64,000 bases of DNA from Pilaira anomala. Lineage: Eukaryota; Mucoromycota; Mucoromycetes; Mucorales; Mucoraceae. Each line of letters opens with the position of its first letter. Position 1 is the first letter of the stretch. The stretch lies in NCBI GenBank assembly GCA_025716855.1, contig JAIXMQ010000031.1, positions 62,001-126,000 of the forward strand. Reading direction: 5' to 3'. Shown piece by piece: positions 48,055-61,199 of the stretch. The translations under genes and the position numbers were made by a program. The notes below the pieces were generated by a model. That model did not search any database, was not told where the DNA came from, and saw only the letters and a list, made by a program, of their open reading frames with translations.

Positions 48055-49002
48055 ATGCACGACATTGAAAAGAATCCTTTAACCGCATCTCAAGAATGGG
48101 AGACTCTCGTGCCCGCATTATCCATACAGACAAACTCAAGACAAAATAGCGAGATACTAAATGTTTTATATTACAAGACATTTGAGACAATAGCAGACAA
48201 TGTACTATATAACATTACTGAATGTCAAGAAGATATTGAGATACTGAAAGAATCCCATAGGACGATATATGAACATACATCAAAGACAGATAAAGTAGCC
48301 CGTAAGAGTAGAGCAGCCTTAACATCCCAAACCATCAAATTAGACAATAGGTTACAATACCTTAGAAAATCCGTTGTGACTCTTGAGCCATCAAAGCCAA
48401 AGTTATCTGATCTAGACCTCCGAAACCAGAAATACAAGTGTATTTTGAAATCATATAAAGATCTATTGGAAAGATATATTAATATAACATTGGAGACCCA
48501 AAGACATACTGCCCAGCTGTTTGAGAAATATATAAGAACAGTTAACCCACACGCCACTCCATTTGATCTAGAACGAGCTATTGCTTCAACCGGAGAGGAC
48601 TCCCCATCCGTATTTGTTCAGGTACTTATGCAACGAGGCGTTAGAAGAAATGATAAGGAAGTACAACATATGATGCATATTGTACAAGATATACACGGCG
48701 ACCTTCGCCAGCTAGCAATAACATTTACCCACTTATCAGAAATGAGAAATGAAGCCAATATCCTTATTGAAAGATACAGGCGTCGATGGCCCCTCGTCTT
48801 GCAAGAAGGAAATGTCGTCTATGTGATAGATGACGAACTTAACGTATTACAAACAACTCAAGTGGGTACTACAATTGAGTTTGACGCACTGTTGCGTCGA
48901 CGGGAGAATAGAAACAAACTTCTGGCCTGTGTAGTTGCGCTTGTAACTGTGATTGTTGTAATTGGTATTGTTGTTTCTACTACTTTTTTTACTAGTTTTT
49001 AA
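48055..49002 (+). CDS. Syntaxin-like tail-anchored protein with divergent SNARE motif
   Basis: Intronless, 315 residues. Residues 40-170 are helical with the syntaxin-type stretch CILKSYKDLLERYINITLETQRHTAQLFEKYI, typical of the third Habc helix and linker. A partial SNARE motif follows (HMMHIVQDIHGDLRQLAITFTHLSEM), then a C-terminal membrane anchor (LLACVVALVTVIVVIGIVVS) with a short tail. Where plasma-membrane syntaxins have the zero-layer Gln and the second half of the SNARE helix, this chain reads NEANILIERYRRRWPLVLQ, so the Gln appears lost. It may be a non-fusogenic or decaying paralog. Absence of introns, unusual here, could reflect retroposition. Family assignment is by pattern, not search. 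Confidence 0.6.
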   Translation: MHDIEKNPLTASQEWETLVPALSIQTNSRQNSEILNVLYYKTFETIADNVLYNITECQEDIEILKESHRTIYEHTSKTDKVARKSRAALTSQTIKLDNRLQYLRKSVVTLEPSKPKLSDLDLRNQKYKCILKSYKDLLERYINITLETQRHTAQLFEKYIRTVNPHATPFDLERAIASTGEDSPSVFVQVLMQRGVRRNDKEVQHMMHIVQDIHGDLRQLAITFTHLSEMRNEANILIERYRRRWPLVLQEGNVVYVIDDELNVLQTTQVGTTIEFDALLRRRENRNKLLACVVALVTVIVVIGIVVSTTFFTSF

Positions 49003-49618
49003 AAAAAAAACTTTATTACTTCTTTTTTAAATTACCATCTTACATTTATTTAATAAAATTTATTTACAATTACCAACTTTCAAACAACTAAACAGTTTGA
49101 CAATATGCATGGATAGTTAAAGGTCTAGTAGTAAAACAAATTCTCGTTACTCTTGCTATATAGTATATTATATTAACTGTTTCTAGTCTAGCAATTCTAC
49201 AGTATAATAGTTTAATCATGTAATTGGTATGTAGGCTCTGCTTTCTTATTCTTAGTTGAAGACTAGCTCATAACTAAATATGAATAGATATGTAAGGATA
49301 CAAAAATATTCAAATAGAAATAGTTATAACAATATCTAATGCATCAGGTTTAACTTAGTTTAATCAAAAATCATGTTTTTTCTTTCTTTTTTTTTTCAGA
49401 GTTCATTCTTGTTTTATACGGGACAGATAATTAAAACGAATTTGACATGCAAATTTTACCTTTTTTTAGCAAAAAGTTTAACTGTATTTCTATTCTCGAC
49501 AATTGGGCTTAAAATGCTGTATAATTCAGTTCAAATTTAGTTTGTGTATTGAGAGCTTTACTATTTTTTTCTGTTTTTTTTTTGTTTAGAACCCTTTTAT
49601 AATAAACATAAACAATAT
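49003..49618. other. Intergenic region, no gene seen
   Basis: About 620 bp between the syntaxin-like and IML1 genes, AT-rich, no support for a further gene. Confidence 0.6.
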
Positions 49619-52600
49619 ATGGCGCCCGTTGCAAATAATGGACCACCACGGGGTTTTTTACTTTCTACAAAGCCTATAGTATTATGGATCCATGATCCTA
49701 GTGCTGTCTATAACCATGACGCTGTCGTTAATCCCGAAATGTTTCCAAACTTTCGTGATGGCCAGTTATTAAAGATTCTTTGTCCTCGAATCACACAACA
49801 ACCTCAACAAAACCAAAATAATAATAAATCAGATCAACAGGATGCTAAAAAGCAATTGGATCATAATACCCCTCAACAAAACCAACAACAAAATTTACAA
49901 CAGAATCAACAAAACCAGCAAAACCAACAACTGAATCAAACAAACCAGCAGCAGCCTCTTTCCGAACAGTCAACTTTACAGCCTCAACTAGCACAAGGTT
50001 CAGATAGACAAGAACACCATGAGCAATTGGAGTTTGTTATTGTGAAAGGACACGCTGCAGATAAAGAAAGTTTAGCAAAGCAACAACAATTACAGGTAAA
50101 GTAAATTTGATACACTTTATTTTTTGTTTGTTTTATGCAACGATCGCTTACAATCATTTTTTTTTTTTTTTTTTTTTTTTTTTTAGCTTTCAGTATCCAA
50201 AGATTTAGCAGATCGATTTAATTTAAGATCAAGACAGGAAGTTTATGTAGAATTGGTAAGCTCAAAGTATGATTTTGACAGAATGTCCCTTTTTATTGTA
50301 TTAATTTATCGTAGATTGACCCATACCAAGTAGCATTAGATCATGTCGAATTAGCATTTAAAGAACAATATCTTGGCCGTAGTGATATGTGGAGATTACA
50401 ACAAAATTTAAAAGGAACTTGTGTTTACCTCGAGAAAAAGATATTATTTGCAGGATCAATTAAAGCAACCGTAAAACGATTATTTGCTAACGAAGAAAAA
50501 ATAACATCAGGATATATTACAGAAACTACACGGATGATATTTCGATCTGCATCAGCCAAATATTTTTTGTTTATTCAAATGTCAAGAGAGATGTGGGAAT
50601 TTGATGAAGATGGCGAACTTTATTTTGAAAAAGCAGTGAGTAATTTTTTACCGCATTTATTCAGTAAATGGAAAGATGAGGGCACAAATCATGTCGTTTC
50701 CATTATTTTATTTACTCGTGTATATTATGAAACAAAAATCGATGATCCTTTGATAAATCAAACACCAGATGGTAGATACTACAAGGATTTTTATAAAGTT
50801 TTAGCAGATTGGGAAACGACCGATGACTGGATGTCGATCATAGAACCTTTAAAAAGAGAGCAATTAAATTTTCAACCCAATGTATTATTACGTACCGAAA
50901 ACGGTAAGAAAATCGTAAGCGGTCAAATATCTATGGCCTATGAAGGAAACATACTTGAAGCTGTAAACTTGGCTTTGAATCCATTTGATAAACATTTTGT
51001 CGATAGAGATTTAATGAGAACTGGTCTTTCCATTATATTAATCACTCCTGGCGTCGGCAAATTTTCTGTCAATAAGAAATTATTACGATTAACAAATGAA
51101 CGTATGACTGACAATGGTATTGCTATGGATTTAGTTTGTTTATCTCCTTTACCTTTACATATTACGCCTCTTATGGCTTATATGGATGCTCCCCAAACCG
51201 GTGAAGCGGAAGCCTTTGCTCCTGCTCAGGAAACTTTAGCTCCTCGTGGAAATGGTAAACCATCCATGTTTGCTGGTAACTCCCCAGAGAAAGCTGCCAT
51301 GATGCACCCTAATTCAAATCAAAAAATTGGCTACATTGACCCTCTCTATAGAGATTCAGATGATGCACCTACCCAAAAGTACTATGCAGTACCTCATTGG
51401 ATTGATTGCAGTTTTTATCATCATGAAACAGGTCGATTTTTAAAACAAGATAAGTTCAAGACGCGATGTAAAATGTATGAACTTCAAATGATGGGAATTA
51501 TGGAACACGATATTCGTGGTATCTCTGTTCCTTATTTATCTATTCCAAAAGAAAATTTGATACCAGCTCGTTCGATTAAACAACAAAGAAGTAGTAGTAG
51601 TTTAAATGAGAAATTAAGAACAGGAGAAGAAAATCATATAAAAATGTCTCATACAGGTAATGGAGAAGGTTACCTTTCAAGGTCTGCGAATATATCTGGA
51701 AGCGCTCGAAGACCTTCCTTCTTTGCTACTGCAGAAATGACTCAAGTACATCCACCAAAACCAGTACCTTTAGAAAAGCCTGCTTATTCTTACGATCTCT
51801 ATGATAGTGGATTATTCAAAACCTCTTCTGAACCTCGTTTCAATAAAAGAGTCATTGTTGGTCCTCCTTCCTCTGGTAAATCAACAAATCCAAAGATAAA
51901 TCAATCGAACAAAAGCTCATTTGATGGTCCCGATCGACCAGATACAAGTACGAACGAACCATGGCCAATAAATGCAAGGCATAAATCAACTACTGTAAGT
52001 TCAGATTCACTCTTTCCTTTTTTTTTAAAAAAAAAATATGGGGGCCTCATTGAATTCTTTTTTTTTTTCAATTTTTGGTAGACTTGGCATCATGGAACTG
52101 ATACACGTCGAATTCCATCCGTTATTTCTCAATCACAAACAGGAGTCAAAGGCATATTTGATAACCATCATCTGCCGCCTCGTAAAGACGACAAAGGAAT
52201 TGATCCATTTAAGTCATCTCCTACCTTTAACTTGAGAGAAGAGAATGCAAGATTTAAATCGTTAAGAAGAGGCACAATAAACAGTACAGATGGCAGATAC
52301 ACATCCATGAACGCTGCTATCATCTCTTCCAATCAACAGACAGGTACTGAAGAAGACGAATTTCCTGTTATTAGTTCGAGTACAGTAGACCCTGTTCCGA
52401 TCAACAACAAGAATCTAAGCGGTCGCTCTGATGTCAGTCGTAAAAACATTAACCATTCACCACGACAAGGTGGTGTTGTAGCCGGAAGTCTTCCATCCAT
52501 GCATAAACAATCAGGCAACAGTGATTTAATGCGTACCAGTTACGGTGCAACAGCTGCTAATAACCTGAACAGATCTTCTCCCTCTCATAATTTTAGTCGA

Positions 52601-55381
52601 CATAACCCTTTTAAACACTTACTAATTAACCCATGTAATCCAACCGACAATCAAAACTTATTTACATCTCATTTAAGACGTTGGCAACACGCATTACCAA
52701 AAGCAGAGATATGTGATGAGCCTGTTGTACACTGGAAATCTTTAGCTACGCCTGCCTGTTTACCGTTAACGACTGATTATTTTCCATCAAACGAAGAGCT
52801 TGCGCTTCGATACAATCATTATATGTATACAGTTTCTGCAAGTGAGGATACTAATCTGTACCAAGCTGGTGATCGTAATTTATCAGAACATAAAAAGACC
52901 GAGAATTTATTGATTGAAATGTTAAGCCAAAGATTAGCTCAAGGTTTTCAAATTATTGTAGATATTACCGGTAGCTCTAATTATCTAAAACCTGCAACTG
53001 TGAAAGGCGATGGCCCTTTATCTGCATTAGGCGGCGGATTTCATGTAAATAATAAAGATGCTGCTGCTGCTGCTGCTGTTGCAAGTGCCGCAGGAAAAGA
53101 AATGGAGACTGGAGGTACTCGAGGTGGTGGTAGCCCTACAAGTAATAATGCTACTACTACATTAGCAACGACAATGACCATTGGGGGTAACACGAAATTA
53201 ACTATGGGTGGTGCGAATACAGTTCCAGCTGTTGCGAACGGTACGGCACAAGACGATAATGAAAAATCCAAATGGAAACATATGGTTTGGTGGCTCTCGA
53301 TGGGACATCAAGTACATCAGCTTACTTTCGATTCTTCAGGACAAAACGTAGAAGTGCGTCGTTATGTTCGTATGATTCAATTTGATGTTAGCAAGATTAA
53401 TTATAAATGTGCTATTTGGCCTAAAAATATGATAGATTACCGACCTAAGAGCGTTGTATTCAGTTACCCTAGCTTACTTTACGCTTGGAACTATTTAGAC
53501 CATTTAGTTGCTGGTTATCAAGAAGAACTCACTGATAATCTTCGATTTTGGCGTGCTCGCTTTATAGTCATTCCTCGTGAGACATTACCGAACAATATCA
53601 CCTTGACAGGCGCGCTTCATGATAACTTGGATGACGAAGAAAAGAGACTTGCCTTATTTGAAGCCTGGATACAAAATATTCGGAAAGCAAAATGGCTAAC
53701 CCCAGAAGAACGAGAAGAATTACAAAAGCGACGAAAGAAAGAAATTGGGTTTTCTGACCTTGGTGTTAAATTAACCACGATGGATCCTTCTGCCTATGTG
53801 GCAAGTGACGTGATGCGTATCGCTGCATTCCCTGTACCTCAAGAATGCAAACCTCATAGTGGTATTTTATCCTCGATCATTATCGGACAAGGACTGACAC
53901 GTGATTCAAGGTCAAAAGAAATTGCTGCTGCCTTACAAGATCCAAAAGGAGGTGTGAAAATCATGGACAGACGTTGGCACTTTAAAATGTTTCGAGATGT
54001 TTTTACAGGTACCGAATTCGTTGATTGGATCACTGTTCAAATTGAAGATATCACAACACGAGAACAAGCGGTTCAATTTGGTAATTCTCTCATGCAACGG
54101 AAACCACCCTTATTTAGCTCGGCCACAAAACGTCATAGCTTCTTGGATGGAAATTATTTTTATTCGATCAATGAAGAATTTGTTACCGAAAAAAAAAAGT
54201 CGAAATCGCACCGTAAGAACGGCAATCACGGTGACACGATTTTATCAAAGGAGAAGGACTTAATGAACGGTGATAATCTCACGCTCCGTCAAATCCCTAG
54301 TTCTCATTCAAGTATTTCTTCTAAACGTATTCTTTTTGAAATGTCTCAATCCATGATTATTGATGTTGACCCTTACAAAAAGAGTGATCGTCGTGAGACG
54401 GCTATTCTTCATTATGATACAATTCATAACCCAAATAACTGTTATCATTTCCAATTAAATTGGCTTGGATGTACTGCTCAACTTGTACAAGAACTATTAC
54501 AAAACTGGAGTCGGCAAGCTGAACGATGTGGACTTAAATTAGTAGAAGGTTCTGTAGATCAAGCTTATGAAGACTCTGAAAATGATAACCCCTTTCAATG
54601 CCCGGTACCTATTCCAATGGCTGTTAAACCTCCTTCAGTGGATGAACTCATCGCTACTTCTAAAATTGCAGTCCCCGCTCAATTTTATGAAATTGCTCTT
54701 GTACGTCATTTAGGCTTTGTTCTAGATGTAGAAGCCGACTTTAATTTTGACCGTGCTAAAGCAGAAGGTGTAGACCTAGAATATTCTTATATTAAGGAAG
54801 TATACAAGTACGATCAATACATACATCAATCCGGTGTATCCTTTGTTCAGATTCGACCTGGATCACAAGGATTTTACTGGGTTAATAACCGTCTTTATAC
54901 GAACCATACGCCAGCACTGATTGCTAACCGACGTCAACCATTAACCCAACTTTGTCACCCGGATGCTTTACGTATTCGATTCCAAGAACATTGTTCTGAC
55001 CCTAAATGGTTGGCAGATTTTTGGGAGACTACAAGACAACACTTTCTGGAGGGTTTGGATCCAGATAGTTCGGATGCCTGGGTATTTGAGAACTCGGGTG
55101 CGATTGTCGAAACAGATACAGTGGTTGCAGCTGAAGAGGAACCAATACATCAACTTTCGACAGTAAATAGTTCTAGCTTTATAGAGATTCCTGGCACGAA
55201 TAATGGACTCATGTCTCATCCTACCTTAACTGTCTCGGCCGCTTCTCCGCCTGTAAACAACAGTCTGGATTCTTCTTTTGTAGATAGAACAGCTACTACA
55301 ACGACAAATGCGGTTCAACCCGCTATTCATAATAGTCCTACTATTTCAGACTCTGCCTCAAATGAATCTACAAAACAGTAG
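49619..55381 (+). CDS. IML1: IML1/DEPDC5, GTPase-activating subunit of SEACIT/GATOR1
   Basis: Inhibits TORC1 on amino-acid starvation by acting on the Gtr (Rag) GTPases at the vacuole. Exons 49619-50095, 50187-50255, 50315-51994 and 52082-55381 encode about 1841 residues. The N-terminal region includes LSVSKDLADRFNLRSRQEVY and the conserved Iml1 core (ALDHVELAFKEQYLGRSDMW, TRMIFRSASAKYFLFIQMS, GVGKFSVNKKLLRLTNERM). A central disordered linker is Ser/Asn-rich. Later blocks include LSMGHQVHQLTF, and a DEP domain near residues 1365-1450 (MDRRWHFKMFRDVFTGTEFV). The C-terminal domain holds WSRQAERCGLKLVEGSVDQA. The Gln/Asn-rich insert near residues 60-120 and an Ala run (near 53059-53078) are lineage-type low complexity. 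Confidence 0.96.
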
Positions 55382-56068
55382 AAACCCGAACCCGTTGTAC
55401 AACCACAGGAAGAATCTTCTAGTTTCCATGAGTTAAAAAAAAGATGAAGAAGTCAAAAAGTGTAAATAAGTTTATATATATATATATATCTCCCTACTTT
55501 TAAATAAAAAAAAAATAAAAACTAGTTAGTTTATATAAATTATCAGTTAATGTACATGTGTAAAACTATTTACAATATGGATGAAATACATGTAGTACAC
55601 AAAATATATTATTTTTGGTATTTTTCATTACAAGCTGCTGACCTTTTTTTTTTTTTTACCAAAATAGATTTTACATAATTTTGTACTTTTTCTCAAAACC
55701 CACAGACATTTTTCTTAAGAGCGACGGTAGGATATCTCTTTTTTTTTTTTTTTTTTTTTTTTTGTTATCAAAGCACACTTACGCATTTCAATTAAAATTA
55801 TTAGATTAAAATTATACACTTTTGTATTATAAATTTTGTTTCTTTAGAAATTTCGTTTCTCGTAACACAACAAAGCGTTGCATTCATGATAGTTTCACCA
55901 GATTACAAAAAAAAAAAGTTTACACAACCAGAGGAAAAATTAAAGTTTTTCTTGATTTTTGAGCCAAAAAGTAAATTCCCCGAGTAATTTTTTTTTTTTA
56001 CAAAAATTAAGTCTTTTTATTGGAAGAAAAAAAATACGTCAGATATTTCAAAATAAACAACTGTTAAT

Positions 56069-56150
56069 GGGAATACAAAAACCTTTATTGAGCTGCTCAA
56101 GGGAATACAAAACCTTTATTAAGCTGCTCAAGGGAAGACAAAACCTTTAT
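56069..56150. repeat. 31-32-bp minisatellite, 2.6 copies
   Basis: Units at 56069-56100, 56101-56131 and 56132-56150 share GGGAATACAAAACCTTTATT and AGCTGCTCAA with few changes. Confidence 0.85.
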
Positions 56151-56958
56151 CGTACAGATTAATGGAAAACAAAGCTGCAATGAGGTTGCGCAAATGGACA
56201 AAAGTGTATTTTTTGGGTTTTTTATTGAGTACGACGATAAAATGGCAAATTTTATTGGACAAAAAGAAAGAGAGAGAGAAAAAATTTGATTTTTGAAAAA
56301 AAAAAAGACTTAGAAAAAAAAAAACTTATTCTTCATTTTGATTCCTGAACATCATGTTATAGAGACGACGTGTTATAGAGACAACCGAAGAGTAAAAAAC
56401 CTGCTTACGTTGATGAAAAGATATATAAAAGCGTTAACTCGCGTAGAGCAATACACGTCTAACTATTTAATTTTATAGCTCTTTTAAACGCTGCTCTAGT
56501 CTCAAAAGGTAACCTTTACGTAAAAACTCATTTTTGAAGACAAAATTATAAACATCTTTCTATGCTTTCGCTCTAGACTTTGCTTTTTTGTAAACTGTAA
56601 GTAGTTTGATTTGATTTTTTCTTTAATGACAGAAATTCAACGCGTCTTTCATTAATAGTAAGAAGGTAAGTAATCTTGATTATTTTAGATACTTTACGAA
56701 TAATATTTCTATATAGCACTTAATTCTTTGTCAAAAAATGAATAAAATGTGAGTAATTTCTTTGAATTCATTAGCTGAATGAAGTACTAATTTTTTTTTT
56801 CATAGCTTTACTTGCTATTCTATCTGCCAAATCCTTGTGCTTTCTGATCTTAGCCTGAAAGACTTAGAGTTTTTTTTTTTTTGTGATCTGTCTTTGCTGA
56901 CGTAGCAACTTGCCGTTTTTTTGCTTACGTAGCCATTTCTTCTGAAAAATAAACTACG

Positions 56959-57010
56959 TTTTCTATTTATTTTCTATTTATTTTCTATTTATTTTCTATT
57001 TATTTATTTA
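56959..57010. repeat. 11-bp tandem repeat, about 4.5 copies
   Basis: Head-to-tail copies of TTTTCTATTTA followed by TTTA repeats. Pure slippage-type structure. Confidence 0.85.
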
Positions 57011-58077
57011 TGAAGGAAGGTAAACAAACAAATTTTTGAATCCCAATAAGGCGATTTTATCCCTGGGTAACATAGATTACTCTTTTGGAAAAAAAAGTAA
57101 ACAAAAACGCAGACTTTTCCTCTGGTTGTGTAGCACTGCATAAAAAAAAACCGGAATTGCTAACAAGACTAAAAATCCGGATAATCTTTTTCATTATTAT
57201 TTATTACCTGTCAAAAAAAAAAAGGCATCAGCCCCAATTTTGTATATTTTCGTAGCATTCTTCCTACCGAAGCACATTTATGTAAAGCATCCTTTAGATT
57301 AAAAATCTTAAAGAGATTATTATTATTATATGTTAAACTTATCATATTAGGTTTAAGAGTTTTATTAACTAATAAGAAAGAAAAAAGGATACTAAACACA
57401 AATGTAATACTAACAAGAAAATAATAAAGCGAGTAAATGCATTCAAACCTTGTTAGCTGCATTTGAAGTATCTTATAGTACTCTACATACATTTCCTAGT
57501 TATTTGAAATATATGTATTTTATACCAAGTTTTTTTTTTTTTTTTTTTTTTTACGTGTGTGTATATATTCAAAATGTAAGAGAAACGGGACAAGATATAT
57601 TCCTTTTACATGCAGTATCTAAAATGGAAAGATTTAATAGTTCTTTTAAATCATCATTTCTAACAGAATAGCGAGACAAAGAAGGCACTAGAAGAAATTA
57701 TCATTTAGTTATTTTAGAAAAAATAAAGCAGTTACACACCCAGGGAGTCTCATTAACTTATATAGTAATTATTTTTCCTTAAGCCAATGAGATAACCAGG
57801 AAGTGCTGGTAATCAATAAAAATATTTCAATCTGCGTTTTAACCTTCACGGCGGGATTGAAGCAGCGATGGGATTTGCTCTTATCCAATAAGGATTGTCT
57901 TCAACAAATTGAAGAACAGCTTCGTTATCCAAAAAGACTTTGACGAATTTTTACAAGTCTTTTTCATTTAGCGCGTTACAAAAAAAAAAAAAAAAACTTT
58001 TCACTTTAAAGATTAACACACATTTCAAAAAAGTTCGTATACAAAGTTAGGACAAAATATGATTTTTATTAAATTTA

Positions 58078-61076
58078 ATTTAAAGTATTTTTTTTTTATG
58101 AGACAATGCCCACCAGAAGGTGCCAAACTTGCTGATGTTGATTAAGTTGTAATTGTTATATCTTCTTGAGATATCGAGAATTTGGACAAACTGGCCTTCT
58201 GCTTCACGAAAGGAAGTTTCAGCACGAGTTTTAAAGACGAGCAAGTTATTAGCGCCATCTTTCATACAAGTATGATAAAGACTTGAGCTAACATCATCAC
58301 TTTCTAATTCATCAAATCTTGTAATGGCTTCGTCACCACGTAAAAGAGCGTACTCGACAACTTTGTATTCACCAGTAAGGGCGTCAACCTTAACAACTTC
58401 ACCAATCAAATAGTTGCCGTGCTTATTCTTGAAGATACCAGAGGAACCAAGTTTCACGACAGGATCTTGATCATTGTTATCTGCAAAGTCACGAACAGTG
58501 GTGTCGACCGAAGAAGCACACTCTAAGACCTTTCTCGAAGCTTTTAAGGGAATGCTTTGACCTTCCACGAACCAAGAACCACCAGCCAAAATGTGGCGAG
58601 CCATCATTCTTTTTGCAAAAGCAACAGCAACATCTCTTGAAGGATTTTGTCTGTTGGTACGAAACAGACCCTCCCTAACAAACTTGTTGTGTTGTTCACC
58701 CTTTTCAGTCTCGAAGAAAATAGCAGAGCCAAAACGAAAGATATCATCAACTAAGTGGTGCATGATATGCATTTTACTTGAGTTGTAGATATTGCCACCC
58801 TTTCGATTAGGATACTTGATCTTGAGGAATTCATCGTGGTACAAAACAGAGAGACGAAGATCATTGTAATTGGAAGCAACTTGTGTCAGGTACAGGCTTG
58901 AATTAAACTTGATGCGACTGATGTATGCAAGTGATGCCAGCTTTCCAAGATCAACAAAGCAGTTTTTAATTAACAAAATCCCTCGATCGGATCGGATTTC
59001 TCCAGAGGCGATGAGTTCATTTAACAAAATAGGGACCTGTTGGACCAATATTTTATAATCCCTACCTAGGAAAGAACCATGAAGACGCAATGAGGAACGC
59101 AACTTACGAGAAAACCCTTTAGAAACGTAACCATGCAATCTTGTTTCAAGGAAACTTTTTTCGGTAGGATTCAAATGATCTTGTAACAAACATTTTACTA
59201 ATGCTTTACCGACGCCAAGCATAATTGTATGCAGTAGCTCAATTGGACAATCTAACATTGTGTCGAAAGATTTAAGAACAACCAGGGCTTGACCACCTAC
59301 AAGTTTATAACCAGCCTCAGTATCAACCAAGAAGGACTTGTCACCACCAGAAGCCAAATACCGAGCGTACATTGCTGCGACAATGCTTTCAGAACGAGGA
59401 CGCCAGTTAAAATCTCCACCATCAACACGAGCTGGGGTTTTTAATTCCCAATCACATTTACGGCAAGGATTTTTTGAAATAGCACCACGGCTGGAAGCAA
59501 TTTCTGCATGTCGTGCGTTATCAGCAGTGATAAATTGCAAAGGTGCAACGACAATGACAGACTCACCGCTTGGAAGGAACATCTCAACACCATTTTCTAG
59601 TTTTACCAGATTTTGGACAATAGCGGGAAGCATTTGCATAGCTGAAAGCAAGTGATCAGTACAGATGAACGCCGTGTTTTCAAGTGCATGTCTTTGGGCA
59701 AGAGGCAATGCAGCAGGGACCATGATCCAGCTATCAAACTTGTTATGTTTTTTGGTTCGATTTCCACTCATATCGTCGGTAAAGAAATTCAATGGAATAA
59801 CTTTGACAGGCTTGTATTTACGAGCAGAAGAAGAAGAAGAAGAAGGGCGTTTCAATGGATTGGGGCGGGTTAGTTTACAAACAATAGCATTGCATTTTAA
59901 AAGGAGGTCAGAGTTAACTAACACATCACTTTCAAAATTTAATACTAGAGTTTCAGGGGAATCACAGACAATTCTTGATACTTGGCTGATAGGAACCGAA
60001 GTTTTCGCAGGCATGTTATGAAGAAAGAATTGATCTTGAACGGAAATGACTTGATAACCTTCGACCATGATAATAGAATGTTTCAAGGTATAAAACCCTT
60101 CAACAATCATCATCATTTGATCAGTCTTGACGAGATCACCAATCCAGATATCTTTTAACAAACCATGAATAGTAACCGAGACCATTGGATGTTGGAACAA
60201 TTCATGGCTTCTCCACTTATGTGATTGATAGCTATCAACTAATTCACCTTCAGTACGATCAGGGAGTCTTGATAAACCATCAACAAGAGAAGGGTTTGCG
60301 ACAAACAACTTCAATATTTCAGAGGGTGGATTCATAGAAAATTGTAGAGTTTGTTCGACTTCTTGACCATTGACAGTCTTTTGGACTTTGACATCGTGGA
60401 CTGTCTGTTTCAACAATGGGATTTGATTCTTCGTTCTTCTTGGGTCATTGAAATTGAAAATCAAATCGGGTGCTGGAACTTTGGCATGTGGATAGGCGAG
60501 TTTAGCCTCGACAACATCTTCAACCAACTTCACGATATCCTTCATCAAACCCTGAGATACATCTGCACCAGAACGGTAATAGAACTGATGCATAAGAAGA
60601 TGTATCTTGTCTCTGAAAGGAAAGAATTCCCCATTGACAACTATAGGAGCTTGGTCCTCGATTTCGTCAACTACATCTTCGGGTTCATCAACAGTGGATT
60701 CAGTGAATCCCATGTGTTCACCCAAAGGTTCGTCTTCGTCCTCTACCTCGTCAATATAGTCAGGGTTTTCAGGTCGTTCGTCTTCATAGAACACCATCGT
60801 ATTAAGATTTACGTGAACAGGTTCAACTACTTCAACGACTGTGGGTTCTTGTTGAATGACGGCTGGCGATAGTTCAATTCTTGCAAAGTTATTGCTTACG
60901 AAGTTGTTGCTTGGCGTCAAAGGATCTAAGAACCTGATGCTGCGAGTCTTGGGTGCTTTAGGTTGGTGTGAATTCTTATGACGTTTAAGAGCGCTAGGGG
61001 TGCTGAACTCTTTTCTACATTCATTGAAATCACAAAGGTGCTTGTTGTTGTTGTTATTGACGAGTTGGTTATTCAT
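58078..61076 (-). CDS. C2H2 zinc-finger transposase-like protein (Plavaka/Tnp2-KDZ-related)
   Basis: One uninterrupted frame of 998 codons, the longest exon here apart from IML1. Residues about 14-37 form a C2H2 finger (CDFNECRKEFSTP, ALKRHKNSH). An acidic stretch follows (EDEDEPLGEHM). The middle holds NPCRKCDWELKTPARV, a Cys pair, and PIELLHTIMLGVGKALVKCL. Later come KMHIMHHLVDDIFRFGSAIF and FRTNRQNPSRDVAVAFAKRM, which closely recall blocks shared by large intronless proteins of basidiomycete and early fungal genomes linked to Plavaka/Tnp2-type DNA transposons. Catalytic acids cannot be placed by eye. The frame is intact, so it is either a recent or still mobile copy, or a domesticated gene. 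The neighbouring 61.2-61.8 kb region carries splice signals on the opposite strand. Confidence 0.7.
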
Positions 61077-61199
61077 TATTTAGGGAAGTAAAGGGAAGAA
61101 GTGTGTTTTTGACTGGTCGACATTTCGTCATATTTAAATTTTAGTGACTTTTGATTGCAATTTCTTGGACTTTTTTTTTTTTTTTTTTTCCATCTGTTT

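Larger units (their letters stand above)
55382..58077. other. Intergenic region, 2.7 kb, with tandem repeats and intron-like signals
   Basis: AT-rich spacer. It holds about 2.6 copies of a 31-32-bp repeat (56069-56150), four copies of an 11-bp repeat (56959-57010) and three intron-like segments at 56597-56805. It also has an inverted match to sequence at 62145-62158 (57734-57747). Short open frames on both strands look non-coding. Confidence 0.55.

Noticed and set aside
57211..57492. 93-codon minus-strand hydrophobic frame
   Set aside because: AT-driven hydrophobic composition with no conserved pattern; likely chance.
60351..60872. 173-codon frame antisense to the transposase-like gene
   Set aside because: Reads as a mirror of the sense frame, without start context or domain.
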